Source of the DNA: CAVVAY01 sp963746465
GTDB taxonomy: Bacteria; Actinomycetota; Actinomycetes; JACCUZ01
NCBI GenBank assembly: GCA_963746465.1
Contig: CAVVAY010000013.1
Coordinates: forward strand, 620,001-684,000
Length of the DNA stretch: 64,000 nucleotides
Direction: 5' to 3'
In this document: positions 50,781 through 60,080 of the stretch, piece by piece
How the letters are laid out: each line of letters starts with the position of its first letter
Position numbering within the stretch: the first letter of the stretch is position 1
The notes under the pieces: model-generated
Database searches by the model: none
The model's input: only the letters and a program-made list of their open reading frames with translations
Told to the model about the DNA's origin: nothing
Program-made: the position numbers and the translations under genes

Positions 50781-51530
50781 ATGGCCATGGCGACCCAGCA
50801 CGACCGGACCGCGGTGGCGCCCGAGCCCCCTCGCGCTGGCGCTGGTCGCCCTCGGCGGCCGGTGCGGTGGCGGCTGCGGGGGCGCCCGGAAGCCTGCCTC
50901 CGCGACGGACCCGCGGCCCCGGCTCCGGCCACGCGGTTCGTCGACCATCGACAACCCGTTGATGCCCCTGGCGCCCGGCACGTGATGCGCTACCGCGAGA
51001 CCGGCGACGACGGCGCCGGCCGGTGGTGGTCCGGTCACCCACCGGACCAAACGGGTGCAAGGCGTGACGACGGTCGTGCACGGGACGCGTCCTCCTCGGC
51101 GGTGCAGCTGGTGGAGGACACCTTCGACTGGTACGCCCAGGACCGCCGCGGCAACGTCTGGTACTTCGGCGAGAACACCAAGGAGTACGAGAACGGCCAG
51201 GTCTGAGCACGGCGGGCTCATGGAAGGCCGGGCGCGACGGCGCCCGGGCCGGGATCGTCATGAAGGCGCACCCGCGGGTCGGCAGACGCTACTTCCAGGA
51301 GTTGTACCCCGGTGAGGCCGAGGACCAGGGCCACGGTGCTGGGCAAGATGCAGCCGTGACCGTCCCGTACGGCTCGTTACCGGAACTGCTGAGGACAAAG
51401 GACTTCACCGGCTGGAGCGGACCAGACGAGAACAAGTACTACAAGCGCGGCGTCGGGTCGGTGCTCGAGGTAAGCCTCCACGAGAAGGACACCAACGGCT
51501 GGTCGGCAAGGACCGGCCGTGAGACTGAAG
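50781..51530 (+). pseudogene. Secreted protein of unknown function (frameshifted in this sequence)
   Basis: Pieces from three frames read in order as one exported protein: a Leu/Ala/Gly/Cys-rich signal region, IDNPLMPLAPGT, MRYRETGDDGAGR, VQGVTTVV, VEDTFDWYAQDRRGNVWYFG then ENTKEYENGQV, GIVMKAHPRVG then QELYPGEAEDQG, VTVPYGSLPELLRTKDFT and KYYKRGVGSVLEV. I recognise this as a conserved actinobacterial secreted family without a known function. At least five indels break it. Start and stop are approximate. It is divergent from the response regulator. Confidence 0.6.
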
Positions 51531-51538
51531 GGAACGAC

Positions 51539-51866
51539 ATGAGGAAGCGGACAATGGTCATCGGCGGCAGGACTGGTGTCGCGGCGGCGGTCACCGATCG
51601 GCGGCGTCGTCGCGGCGTCATCCGCGATGACGGCGAGGGCACGTCAGCGGGCCGCAGGCCGAGCGGGCGACCGCGGCCGCACTCGAGGCGACCCACGGCG
51701 GAAAGGCCAACGCCGTCGAGCGGGACTCCGAGAACGGCGCGACGTGGGAGGTCGAGGTCACCAGGACGGCGGCAACACCGTCGACGTACGCCTCGACGAG
51801 AACTTCCAGGTGGTCGTCGTCGAGGGTGACAGCGAGAGGTCCGACGGCTCCGGCGCCGACGACTGA
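51539..51866 (+). pseudogene. Small secreted PepSY-domain-like protein (frameshifted in this sequence)
   Basis: ATG 51539 has GAAGGGA 5 nt upstream and begins MRKRTMVIGG. Corrected frames continue GGVVAASSAMTA, ALEATHGGKANAVERDSENG, ATWEVEV and NTVDVRLDENFQVVVVEGD to the stop at 51866. This is a signal peptide plus one PepSY-like repeat. At least three small indels are present. PepSY proteins are often targets or partners of adjacent two-component systems, which fits its place after the secreted-protein gene and opposite the kinase pair. Confidence 0.65.
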
Positions 51867-51871
51867 CCCGT

Positions 51872-52618
51872 TCAACGCGCTACGAGCACACTGTTCCCGC
51901 CGTCCACGACGACGCACTGGCCGGTGATGTAGGACGACCCCGGCGACGCCAGGAAGGCCACGACGGCGGCCACCTCTGCCGGCGTACCGGACCGGCCGAC
52001 GGGTGAGCGCCGGCCGTGCTCCGCCTCGTCCTCGGGCTGGGACCCGCTCGCGATCCACCCCGGCGCGACCGCGTTGCACGTCACGCCAGACCTGCCCACT
52101 TCGACGGCGACAGCACGGGTCAGACCCACCATGCCGGCCTTGGCCGCCGCGTACGACGACTGGTCGGGCATGGCGTTGACCGGACCCGTCGTCGACGCGA
52201 CGTTCACGATCCTCCCGAAGCCCCGCCCGACCATCCCCGGCAGGAACGCACGGGTCACCAGAAATGCTGTGTCCAGGTTGCGCGCGAGGTCGGCCCGCCA
52301 GTCAGCCGCTGACATCGACGAGACGGGGCTCTGCACGTCCGGCGATCCGACGCTGAGCATGCCGGCGTTGTTCACCACGACGTCGACGTCACCGATCGAT
52401 GCGTGCAGGGAGTCGACGTCGGCCTCGCGGGTGAGGTCCGCGACCAACCCGAGCGATGCGTTGCCCAGCTCGGCCGCTCGGGCCGCGATCCGCTCGGTCG
52501 TAGAGGTCACGTGCACGGTGGCACCGAGGTCGGCGAGGGCTCGAGCGCAGGCGAAGCCGATGCCGTCGGGCGAGCCGGCACCGGTCACCAGGGCGACCCT
52601 GCCGGCGAGGGTGGACAG
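51872..52618 (-). CDS. Short-chain dehydrogenase/reductase
   Basis: The classical SDR has TGAGSPDGIGFACARALADL, NNAGMLSVG, SSYAAAKAGMVGLTRA (YxxxK), GWIASGSQPEDEAEHGRRSP and YITGQCVVVDGGNS at the C-terminus. GTG 52588 would remove the first strand. The sequence upstream reads LSTLAGRVALVTGAG, so the natural start is probably CTG 52618, or an indel has removed a nearby ATG/GTG in this error-rich region. Substrate unknown. Same strand as the lyase gene. Confidence 0.82.
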   Translation of the reverse strand: MSTLAGRVALVTGAGSPDGIGFACARALADLGATVHVTSTTERIAARAAELGNASLGLVADLTREADVDSLHASIGDVDVVVNNAGMLSVGSPDVQSPVSSMSAADWRADLARNLDTAFLVTRAFLPGMVGRGFGRIVNVASTTGPVNAMPDQSSYAAAKAGMVGLTRAVAVEVGRSGVTCNAVAPGWIASGSQPEDEAEHGRRSPVGRSGTPAEVAAVVAFLASPGSSYITGQCVVVDGGNSVLVAR

Positions 52619-52655
52619 CCTCAGTCCTGCGGGGGCTCGAACGACGACGTGCGCG

Positions 52656-53607
52656 TCATGCCGGCGGCGCGTCCTTTGCCCGCGACACGAGCGCCATCTT
52701 CCGGGACGCCTCGTCGATCATCTCGTCGCCCAGCATGACGGCACCGCGCATCCCGCCGGCCTCCGACGTGTGCCAGTCGTAGGCGTCCAGGATCAGCTCG
52801 GCGTGGTCGTAGTCGTCCTGCGCCGGCGAGTACACCTCGTTGGCGGCATCGATCTGGCCGGGGTGCAGCACCCACTTGCCGTCGAAGCCCAGTGCGGCGG
52901 ACCGGCCGGCCACCCGGCGGAACCCCTCGACGTCCTTGATCTGCAGGTACGGCCCGTCGATCGCCTGCAGGTCGTAGGTGCGGGCGGCCATCAGGATCCG
53001 CATCAGGATGTAGTGGTAGGCGTCGCCGACGTCGTAGCCCGGCGGCTGCTCACCGACCACCAGCGACTTCATGTTGATGGAGGCCATGAAGTCGGCCGGC
53101 CCGAAGATGATCGTCTCGCACCCGCGGCGACGCGCCGGCGATGGCGTCGACCTCGACGAGGCCCTTGGCGTTCTCGATCTGCGCCTCGATGCCGATCCGG
53201 CCGACGTCGAGGCCCAGGGTCTTCTCCAGCTGGGTCAGCAGCATGTCCAGCGCGTGCACCTGCGACGCGGTCTGCACCTTGGGCAGCATCACCGCGTCGA
53301 GGTCGGCGCCGGCGCCTTCGACGACCGCGATCACGTCGCCGTACGTCCACTGGGTCGTCCAGTCGTTGACCCGCACCACCCGGGTCTTGCCGGACCAGTC
53401 GCCCTCGGTCAGCGCCGACACGATGTTGCTGCGGGCGTCCACCTTGGCCAGCGGCGACACCGAGTCCTCCAGGTCGAGGAACACCTGGTCGGCGGGCAGC
53501 CCCTGCGCCTTGCCGAGCATCTTCGGGTTCGAGCCGGGCACCGCCAGGCAGGAACGACGCGGGCGCGGTGCCTGACGGCCGCTCGGCAGGCTGGTCGGCT
53601 CGCTCAC
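52656..53607 (-). pseudogene. HpcH/HpaI (CitE-like) CoA-ester lyase, frameshifted in this sequence
   Basis: GTG 53607 opens SCLAVPGSNPKMLGKAQGLP, DQVFLDLEDSVSP and VMLPKVQTASQVHALD then RIGIEAQIENAKGL. Near 53130 the frame changes to ETIIFGPADFMASINMKSLV, GYDVGDAYHYILMRIL and GFDGKWVLHPGQIDAANEVY, ending at 52656. One extra G (or two lost bases) explains the break. The family cleaves citramalyl-, malyl- or HMG-CoA. The M. tuberculosis relative Rv2498c acts in itaconate and leucine breakdown next to MaoC and acyl-CoA dehydrogenase genes, as are present here. Confidence 0.82.
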
Positions 53608-53628
53608 GGCGGTCAGGCTACCGACGGG

Positions 53629-54571
53629 TCACTCGGCCGGGATCGAGGGCTCCACGTCGCCGCCGGAGGAGACCACGATCCCCAGCCCCACCAGCAGCAG
53701 CAGCCGCGGCCGGCACCGCCGCGAGCGGCGGGGTCTGGCCCAGTGCAGCCGCGGCGATCAGCGCAGCTCCCGGGATCTCCAGGAGCAGAGCCAGCGACAC
53801 CACGGTGGGACTCGTCGAGCGCAGCACCATGTTGAACACCGAGTGGCCCAGGAGCTGTGCGCCGGCCGTCAGCGCGAGCAGCTGCAGCCAGGTCCGGTCG
53901 CTGAAGCCCCAGAGGTCGACGCCTCCGACCAGGCAGGCGACCAGCAGGGCGCCGGCTGCGGTCGAGTAGCACAGCGCGGTGTACGTCGTGGTGGTCACTG
54001 TCCGGCGTACCTCGGCGCCGGCGACCGTGTAGAACGCCGCGAACACCCCGCCCAGGAGGGCGAGCAGGTCCCCGGCGAGTGCACGTGGCTCCAGGGAGAA
54101 GTCCACCCCGGTGAGGACGACGACCGCCACCAGGGACACGGCGATGCCCAGCCAGGCACGCCGCGGGATGTGGTGGCCCTGTGCCCGGGCGATCAGCGCG
54201 ACCCAGACGGGCTGGGTGGCCACGATCGCGGTGGCCGAGGCGACCGAGGTGTAGCGCAGGCTCGGGACCCAGGTGGCGAAGTGCAGGGCGAGCAGCACCC
54301 CGGCCCCGGCCGCCCAGCGCAGCTCCCGCCGGACAGGCCGCGCAGCTCGGGCGCCGGCGCACCAGGCCACCGGCCAGATCGCGACCAGCGCCAGGACGTT
54401 GCGCCAGAGGGCGACCGCGAGCGCGGGCGCCACGATCGCCGCCATCAGCGGGCCGGACGTCGACACCGCGACGATGCCCACCGCCATCAGCATCGCGTCG
54501 GACCGCGGCGGGCGGCCGACCGTGCGCGGGTGGGCGGCAGCGGGCTGGGTCACCGCGCCATCATCGGCCAC
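53629..54571 (-). pseudogene. EamA/DMT-family transporter (frameshifted near the C-terminus)
   Basis: The membrane protein of about 313 residues has ten hydrophobic segments and DMT features (MLMAVGIVAVSTSGPLMAAI, LHFATWVPSLRYTSVASATA, LLEIPGAALIAAAALGQ). GTG 54571 is used; ATG 54496 is possible. Near 53700 the frame breaks: the next frame reads LLLLVGLGIVVSSGGDVEPS to a stop at 53629, completing helix ten, whereas the uncorrected frame becomes charged. Exports or imports small metabolites; substrate unknown. Confidence 0.8.
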
Positions 54572-54697
54572 GGCCTCGGGCCCCTCGTCGTCCGGCCGAG
54601 CCCGACCGCGGCGACGGGACTGCTGACCGCGGTGAACTCGCCGCTCTCAGCAACCGTTGATCACGCCAGCGTGATCAACTTCAGGGAGCGCCGGGGT

Positions 54698-55234
54698 GTG
54701 GGACGCCGGGGGGTGATCGTCGATCGGGACGCCGAGCTGGCTCGCGCGCTGGTCGATGAAGCCTGCCGGAAGTCGTCCCTGGTCTGGCTGCGGCCGGCCG
54801 GTGCGGACCGGGCCCAGGCCGTCTGGCACGTGTACGTCGACGGCGCGGTGCACCTGGTCACCGGCGGCCTCGAGCAGCCCGCCCCCGAGCTCACCGACGG
54901 GGCCGAGGTCGACGTCACGGTCCGGAGCAAGGACACCGGCGGCCGGGTGGTCACCTATCGGGGCACCGTGTCGACGATCGCGCCCGACGACCAGGCCTGG
55001 GACACCGTGGTGACCGAGCTGCACGCGAAGCGCCTGAACCCTCCGGACGGCGAGGGGCAGCCGGCCCGGTGGGCCCGTGAGTCCCGGGTCGTCCGGATCG
55101 AACCGGTCGGGCCGCTCGTGGAAGGCCCCGGCCACCTCTCGCACCGCTCGCACGCCGCCGAGCCAGCCGCCTCGCCCGCCACCACCCGCGGGCCGCTGCC
55201 GTTCGTCGTCGGCCGCCGGGCCCGCCGCAGGTAA
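54698..55234 (+). CDS. Hypothetical protein, possible flavin-split-barrel-like fold
   Basis: The protein of about 178 residues has beta-strand-rich segments (AVWHVYVDGAVHLVTGGLEQ, GAEVDVTVRSKDTGGRVVTY, ESRVVRIEPVGPLVEG) that recall a pyridoxamine-phosphate-oxidase-like barrel, but I cannot assign the family. GTG 54698 is chosen because AGGGAG lies 9 nt upstream; 54671 and 54713 are in-frame alternatives. The C-terminal tail is Pro/Ala/Arg-rich. It is divergent from the transporter by 126 nt, a spacer in which no gene is seen. Confidence 0.65.
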   Translation: MGRRGVIVDRDAELARALVDEACRKSSLVWLRPAGADRAQAVWHVYVDGAVHLVTGGLEQPAPELTDGAEVDVTVRSKDTGGRVVTYRGTVSTIAPDDQAWDTVVTELHAKRLNPPDGEGQPARWARESRVVRIEPVGPLVEGPGHLSHRSHAAEPAASPATTRGPLPFVVGRRARRR

Positions 55235-55259
55235 CCCGCTCGATGTCGGCTCCGCTGGC

Positions 55260-55265
55260 TATCGT
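55260..55265 (+). promoter_or_regulatory. Leaderless -10 element (TATCGT) for the alpha/beta hydrolase
   Basis: TATCGT lies 7 nt before ATG 55273 with no ribosome site. Confidence 0.4.
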
Positions 55266-55272
55266 CAGCAGC

Positions 55273-56146
<874 letters not shown>

Positions 56147-56198
56147 GTGACACCGCCCGCCGACGCGTGGCAGCCCGGATCCGCGGCGCTGCGCCGGG

Positions 56199-56204
56199 TA
56201 GCCT
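56199..56204 (+). promoter_or_regulatory. Leaderless -10 element (TAGCCT) for the MgtE-N/CBS gene
   Basis: TAGCCT lies 7 nt before GTG 56212 with no ribosome site between. The upstream -35 zone is next to the poly-A region. Confidence 0.45.
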
Positions 56205-56211
56205 GATCGGC

Positions 56212-57495
56212 GTGAGCGGCGCGCCGACCAGGGTCTACATCGCGCGCCTGGCCGGCACCCCACTGTTCGACCCGATGGGCGACCAGGTCGGCCGGGTGCG
56301 CGACGTCGTCGTGTCCCTGCGGATCGGGCCCGAGGAGCCGCGGGTGCTGGGGCTGGTCGTCGAGGTGCCCGGCCGCCGCCGGATCTTCGTGCCGATGACC
56401 CGGGTGACCTCCGTCGACGCGGGGCAGGTCATCACCACCGGACTGGTCAACATGCGCCGGTTCCAGCAGCGCCCCACCGAGACCCTGGTGCTCGGCGAGA
56501 TGCTCGACCGCACGGTGACCTTGCACGAGGACGGCTCCCGGGCCGTGGTCGAGGACGTCGGCATCGAGCAGCAGCGGACCCGCGACTGGGCTGTGACCCG
56601 GCTGTTCGTCCGGCGTCCGGGCAAGGGGCTGCGTCGCCGGGGCGAGACCCTCACCGTCGAGTGGCGGGACGCCGGCGGGCTTCAGGTCGAGGAGACCGGC
56701 CAGGGTGCGGCCAACCTGCTGGCCACCTTCGAGCAGCTCAACGCGGCCGACCTGGCCGGCGTGCTGCACGGCCTGTCGTCCAAGCGCCGGGTCGAGGTCG
56801 CCGCCGCGCTGGACGACGAGAAGCTGGCCGACGTCCTCGAGGAGCTGCCCGAGGAGGACCAGGTCGAGATCCTCGGCGAGCTGGAGCAGGAGCGCGCCGC
56901 CGACGTGCTCGAGGCCATGCAGCCCGACGACGCCGCCGACCTGCTCTCCGAGCTGCCGCAGGCCGACGCCGAGAAGCTCCTCCAGCTGATGGAGCCGGAC
57001 GAGGCCGCCCCCCTGCGCCGGCTGCTCGCCTACTCCGACGACACGGCCGGCGGCATGATGACCACCGAGCCGGTGATCCTGCCGCCGGACGCCACGGTCG
57101 CCGACGCCCTCGCCCGGGTCCGGCAGCCGGAGCTCTCGCCGGCGCTCGCCGCCCAGGTGTACGTCTGCCGGCCGCCGATGGAGACCCCGACCGGCCGGTT
57201 CATCGGCATCGCGCACATCCAGCGGCTGCTGCGCGAGCCGCCGTCCGCACTGGTGAGCGGGGTCGTCGACTCGAGCATCGAGCCGCTGCACCCCGAGGTG
57301 CCGCTGGCCGCGATCACCCACCACCTGGCGACGTACAACATGGTGGCCGCACCGGTCGTCGACGAGAACGACCACCTGCTCGGCGCGGTCACCGTCGACG
57401 ACGTCCTGGACCACCTGCTGCCCGAGGACTGGCGGCACGGCGGCCACCTGCTCCGCGGGACGGTCGCGGCGAGCGAGGCACCCGATGGCGCGTGA
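56212..57495 (+). CDS. MgtE N-terminal domain plus CBS-pair protein without the transporter domain
   Basis: The 427-residue cytosolic protein has a PRC-barrel-like start (PLFDPMGDQVGRVRDVVVSL). Then come the helical MgtE intracellular N-domain repeats (LADVLEELPEEDQVEILGEL, DAADLLSELPQADAEKLLQL) and two CBS modules (DDTAGGMMTTEPVILPPDAT, ATYNMVAAPVVDENDHLLGA). No membrane helices follow, so it is a regulatory, not transporting, relative of MgtE. M. tuberculosis Rv1232c has the same layout beside a DUF1003 gene. The DUF1003 start overlaps its end by 11 nt. Confidence 0.88.
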   Translation: MSGAPTRVYIARLAGTPLFDPMGDQVGRVRDVVVSLRIGPEEPRVLGLVVEVPGRRRIFVPMTRVTSVDAGQVITTGLVNMRRFQQRPTETLVLGEMLDRTVTLHEDGSRAVVEDVGIEQQRTRDWAVTRLFVRRPGKGLRRRGETLTVEWRDAGGLQVEETGQGAANLLATFEQLNAADLAGVLHGLSSKRRVEVAAALDDEKLADVLEELPEEDQVEILGELEQERAADVLEAMQPDDAADLLSELPQADAEKLLQLMEPDEAAPLRRLLAYSDDTAGGMMTTEPVILPPDATVADALARVRQPELSPALAAQVYVCRPPMETPTGRFIGIAHIQRLLREPPSALVSGVVDSSIEPLHPEVPLAAITHHLATYNMVAAPVVDENDHLLGAVTVDDVLDHLLPEDWRHGGHLLRGTVAASEAPDGA

Positions 57496-58014
57496 GCCCC
57501 GCCGGGTGACCCGGCTCGACCAGCCACGGGAGGTACGCCGGGCACTGGTGCCGACGCCGTCGTACGACCCGGAGGCCTTCGGTCGGCTCAGCGAGCGCAT
57601 CGCGCGCTTCATCGGCACCGGCCGGTTCCTCGTGTACATGACCGTCTTCGTCGTGCTCTGGGTGGCCTGGAACGCCGTGGCGTGGCGGCCCAGTTCGACA
57701 ACTACCCGTTCATCGCGTTGACCCTGATGCTGTCGCTGCAGGCGTCGTACGCCGCGCCGCTGATCCTGCTCGCGCAGAACCGGCAGGCCGACCGCGACCG
57801 GGTGCAGTACGAGCAGGACCGCAGCCGGGCCGAGCGCAACATCGCCGACACCGACTACCTCACCCGCGAGCTCGCCTCGCTGCGGATGGCCGTCGGCGAC
57901 GTCGCCACCCGAGACTTCCTGCGCTCCGAGCTGCGCCAGCTGCTGGACGACCTGGAGGAGCGGCGGGCTCTCGAGGCCGGACCGGGCGGCCGGCCTACCG
58001 GGGACCAGGGCTGA
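57485..58014 (+). pseudogene. DUF1003 membrane protein (frameshifted in this sequence)
   Basis: ATG 57485 gives SYDPEAFGRLSERIARFIGT and the first helix (YMTVFVVLWVAWNAVA). Near 57680 the frame shifts, and AAQFDNYPFIALTLMLSLQA then SYAAPLILLAQNRQADRDR follow to the stop at 58014, with a coiled-coil tail. These are the two halves of DUF1003. A one- or two-base indel is enough to break it. Coupled to the MgtE-N/CBS gene upstream; its end overlaps the convergent MarR gene by 20 nt. Confidence 0.82.
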
Positions 58015-58483
58015 CGCTGCCCGACGGCTCCAGGCTGTCGTCGTCGATGAAGCGCCCGAGCAGGTCGGCCAGTGCCGCTGCCTCGTCCTCGGCCAGCCGG
58101 CCGACGGCATGGTCGGCGACACCGCGCAGGTGCACCGGGCTGGCCGCACGCAGCCGGTCGAGGCCGTCGTCGGTCAGCACCGTGAACAGCCCGCGGGCGT
58201 CGCTGTCGCACGCCTCCCGGCGCACCAGGCCCTCGCGCTCGAGACGGTCGACCAGCCGGGTGAGCCCGCTGCGCGACAGCAGCACCCGCTCGGCCAGCTC
58301 CGACATCCGCAACCGGCGCTCGGGTGCCTCGACGAGCTGCACCAGGACGTCGTAGGAGGCCAGCGGCAGCCGGTGCTCGGCCATCAGGTCGTTCTCGAGC
58401 CGGCGCGTCACGAGCGCGTGCGCCCGCAGGAAGCGCCGCCAGGCCAGCATCTGCTGATGGCTCAGGTCCCCCGACCGTTGCAT
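57995..58483 (-). CDS. MarR-family transcriptional regulator
   Basis: The 162-residue protein has a winged-helix core (LPLASYDVLVQLVEAPERRL, RMSELAERVLLSRSGLTRLV, SDARGLFTVLTDDG) flanked by dimerisation helices. ATG 58483 is leaderless, with TACGAT 7 nt upstream. It is divergent from mrp; ligand unknown. Confidence 0.9.
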   Translation of the reverse strand: MQRSGDLSHQQMLAWRRFLRAHALVTRRLENDLMAEHRLPLASYDVLVQLVEAPERRLRMSELAERVLLSRSGLTRLVDRLEREGLVRREACDSDARGLFTVLTDDGLDRLRAASPVHLRGVADHAVGRLAEDEAAALADLLGRFIDDDSLEPSGSVSPGPR

Positions 58484-58490
58484 AGGGGAG

Positions 58491-58496
58491 ATCGTA
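58491..58496 (-). promoter_or_regulatory. Leaderless -10 element (TACGAT) for the MarR gene
   Basis: TACGAT on the minus strand lies 7 nt before ATG 58483. Confidence 0.45.
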
Positions 58497-58536
58497 GGGT
58501 CCAGCGGCCGCCGAGGGCAGCCCCGCGTCCGCCACG

Positions 58537-58542
58537 TAGCAT
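58537..58542 (+). promoter_or_regulatory. -10 element (TAGCAT) for mrp
   Basis: TAGCAT lies 6 nt before ATG 58549. A GGAGG touches the start codon and is too close to act as a ribosome site, so a leaderless start is likely. Confidence 0.45.
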
Positions 58543-58548
58543 CGGAGG

Positions 58549-59706
58549 ATGCCCAGCACCTCGGTCACCGGACCGACCCTCGACGCCGTCCAGGCTGCCC
58601 TGGCCACCGTCGACGACCCCGAGATCCGCAAGCCGATCACCGAGCTGGGCATGGTGAAGTCGGTCGACATCTCTCCCACGGGCGAGGTTGCCGTCGCGGT
58701 GTACCTCACGGTCGCCGGCTGCCCCATGCGCGACACCATCACCAAGAACGTGACCGCTGCGGTGGCGGCGGTCGACGGCGTGACCGGCGTCAAGGTCGAC
58801 CTGGACGTGATGTCCGAGACCCAGCGCAAGGACCTGCAGGGCCGGCTGCGGTCCGCCTCCGGCGCGGTCGAGCGAGAGATCCCCTTCGCACTGCCGGGGT
58901 CGCTGACCCGGGTCTACGCGGTCGCCTCCGGGAAGGGCGGCGTCGGCAAGTCCTCGGTCACCGTCAACCTCGCGGCTGCCATGGCTCGCAACGGGCTCGC
59001 CGTCGGCGTGGTCGACGCCGACATCTACGGCCACTCGGTCCCGCGGATGCTCGGCGTCGAGGGCCGGCCGACACAGGTCGAGGACATGATCCTGCCGCCG
59101 GTCGCGAACGACGTGAAGGTCATCTCGATCGGGATGTTCGTGGCGAACAACCAGCCGGTCGTCTGGCGCGGCCCGATGCTGCACCGGGCCTTGCAGCAGT
59201 TCCTCGGCGACGTCTACTGGGGCGACCTCGACGTGCTGCTGATGGACCTTCCTCCCGGCACCGGTGACATCGCCATCTCGGTGGCGCAGCTGGTCCCGCC
59301 GGCCGAGCTGCTGGTCGTGACCACTCCGCAGCAGGCCGCTGCCGAGGTCGCCGAGCGCGCCGGCACCATCGCGCTGCAGACCCACCAGCAGATCGCTGGC
59401 GTGGTCGAGAACATGTCCTACCTGCCGTGCCCGCACTGCGACGAGCGCATCGAGGTCTTCGGCAGCGGCGGCGGCCAGGCGGTGTCCGACGGGCTCAGCC
59501 GCACGATGGGTGCCCCGGTGCCGCTGCTCGGCCAGATCCCGCTGGACACCCGGTTGCGCGAGGGCGGCGACTCCGGGGTGCCGCTGGTCCTCTCCGACCC
59601 CGACGCCCCGGCGGCCCAGGCGCTCAGCAAGGTGGCCGACACCCTCGGGCACCGGGCGCGCGGCCTGGTCGGCCGGTCGCTCGGACTGAGCCCCGCGGGC
59701 CGCTAG
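58549..59706 (+). CDS. mrp: Mrp/NBP35-family iron-sulfur carrier ATPase
   Basis: The 385-residue protein has an N-terminal DUF59 (MIP18-like) domain (residues 8-95, with TVAGCPMRD) followed by a P-loop ATPase (YAVASGKGGVGKSSVTVNLA, DADIYGHSVP, VLLMDLPPGTGD). The C-terminal CPHC motif is the cluster-binding pair. It carries and transfers Fe-S clusters to apo-proteins. The homologue Rv1229c lies beside the sigE block in M. tuberculosis. It is convergent with tatB, 2 nt apart. Confidence 0.93.
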   Translation: MPSTSVTGPTLDAVQAALATVDDPEIRKPITELGMVKSVDISPTGEVAVAVYLTVAGCPMRDTITKNVTAAVAAVDGVTGVKVDLDVMSETQRKDLQGRLRSASGAVEREIPFALPGSLTRVYAVASGKGGVGKSSVTVNLAAAMARNGLAVGVVDADIYGHSVPRMLGVEGRPTQVEDMILPPVANDVKVISIGMFVANNQPVVWRGPMLHRALQQFLGDVYWGDLDVLLMDLPPGTGDIAISVAQLVPPAELLVVTTPQQAAAEVAERAGTIALQTHQQIAGVVENMSYLPCPHCDERIEVFGSGGGQAVSDGLSRTMGAPVPLLGQIPLDTRLREGGDSGVPLVLSDPDAPAAQALSKVADTLGHRARGLVGRSLGLSPAGR

Positions 59707-59708
59707 AG

Positions 59709-60068
59709 CTAGGTGGCGTCCTCGTCGTACGGCGGGGGCGCAGCGGGTGCGCTCGAGGCGGACCGTTGCTCACCCGGGCCGCGACGAGCCGCCGGCTTCG
59801 TGCCGACGTCGTCGAGCTCGTCGAGGTCGATCGGGTCGAGCAGGTGCTTGCGGACCAGGCTGCGAGGGTTCAGATCCGTCAGGGAGAGATCCTTCATCTC
59901 CGGTCCCAGCTCGCGGCTCACCTCGGCCCGCGCCTCCGTGGCCATCCGGCGCACCTGGCGCAGCATCTTGGCGGCGTCGGCGGCATAGCGCGGCAGCTTC
60001 TCCGGGCCGAGCACGATGAGCGCGACGATCGCGAGGCCGATGAACTCACCCGGACCGATGTCGAACAC
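59709..60068 (-). CDS. tatB: Sec-independent protein translocase TatB
   Basis: The 119-residue protein has one N-terminal membrane helix with the TatB start (FDIGPGEFIGLAIVALIVLG, including the Gly-Pro hinge before PEKLP) and an amphipathic helix. A variable Pro/Ala/Asp tail follows. It acts with TatC in recognising twin-arginine signal peptides. GTG 60068. It lies 12 nt after htrA on the same strand, as in the Rv1223-Rv1224 pair. Confidence 0.93.
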   Translation of the reverse strand: MFDIGPGEFIGLAIVALIVLGPEKLPRYAADAAKMLRQVRRMATEARAEVSRELGPEMKDLSLTDLNPRSLVRKHLLDPIDLDELDDVGTKPAARRGPGEQRSASSAPAAPPPYDEDAT

Positions 60069-60080
60069 GCCGCGATCTCC

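Noticed and set aside
47400..51866. Programmed frameshifting in the kinase, regulator and neighbours
   Set aside because: No slippery heptamers are consistent between sites, the breaks go in both directions, and they occur several times per gene.
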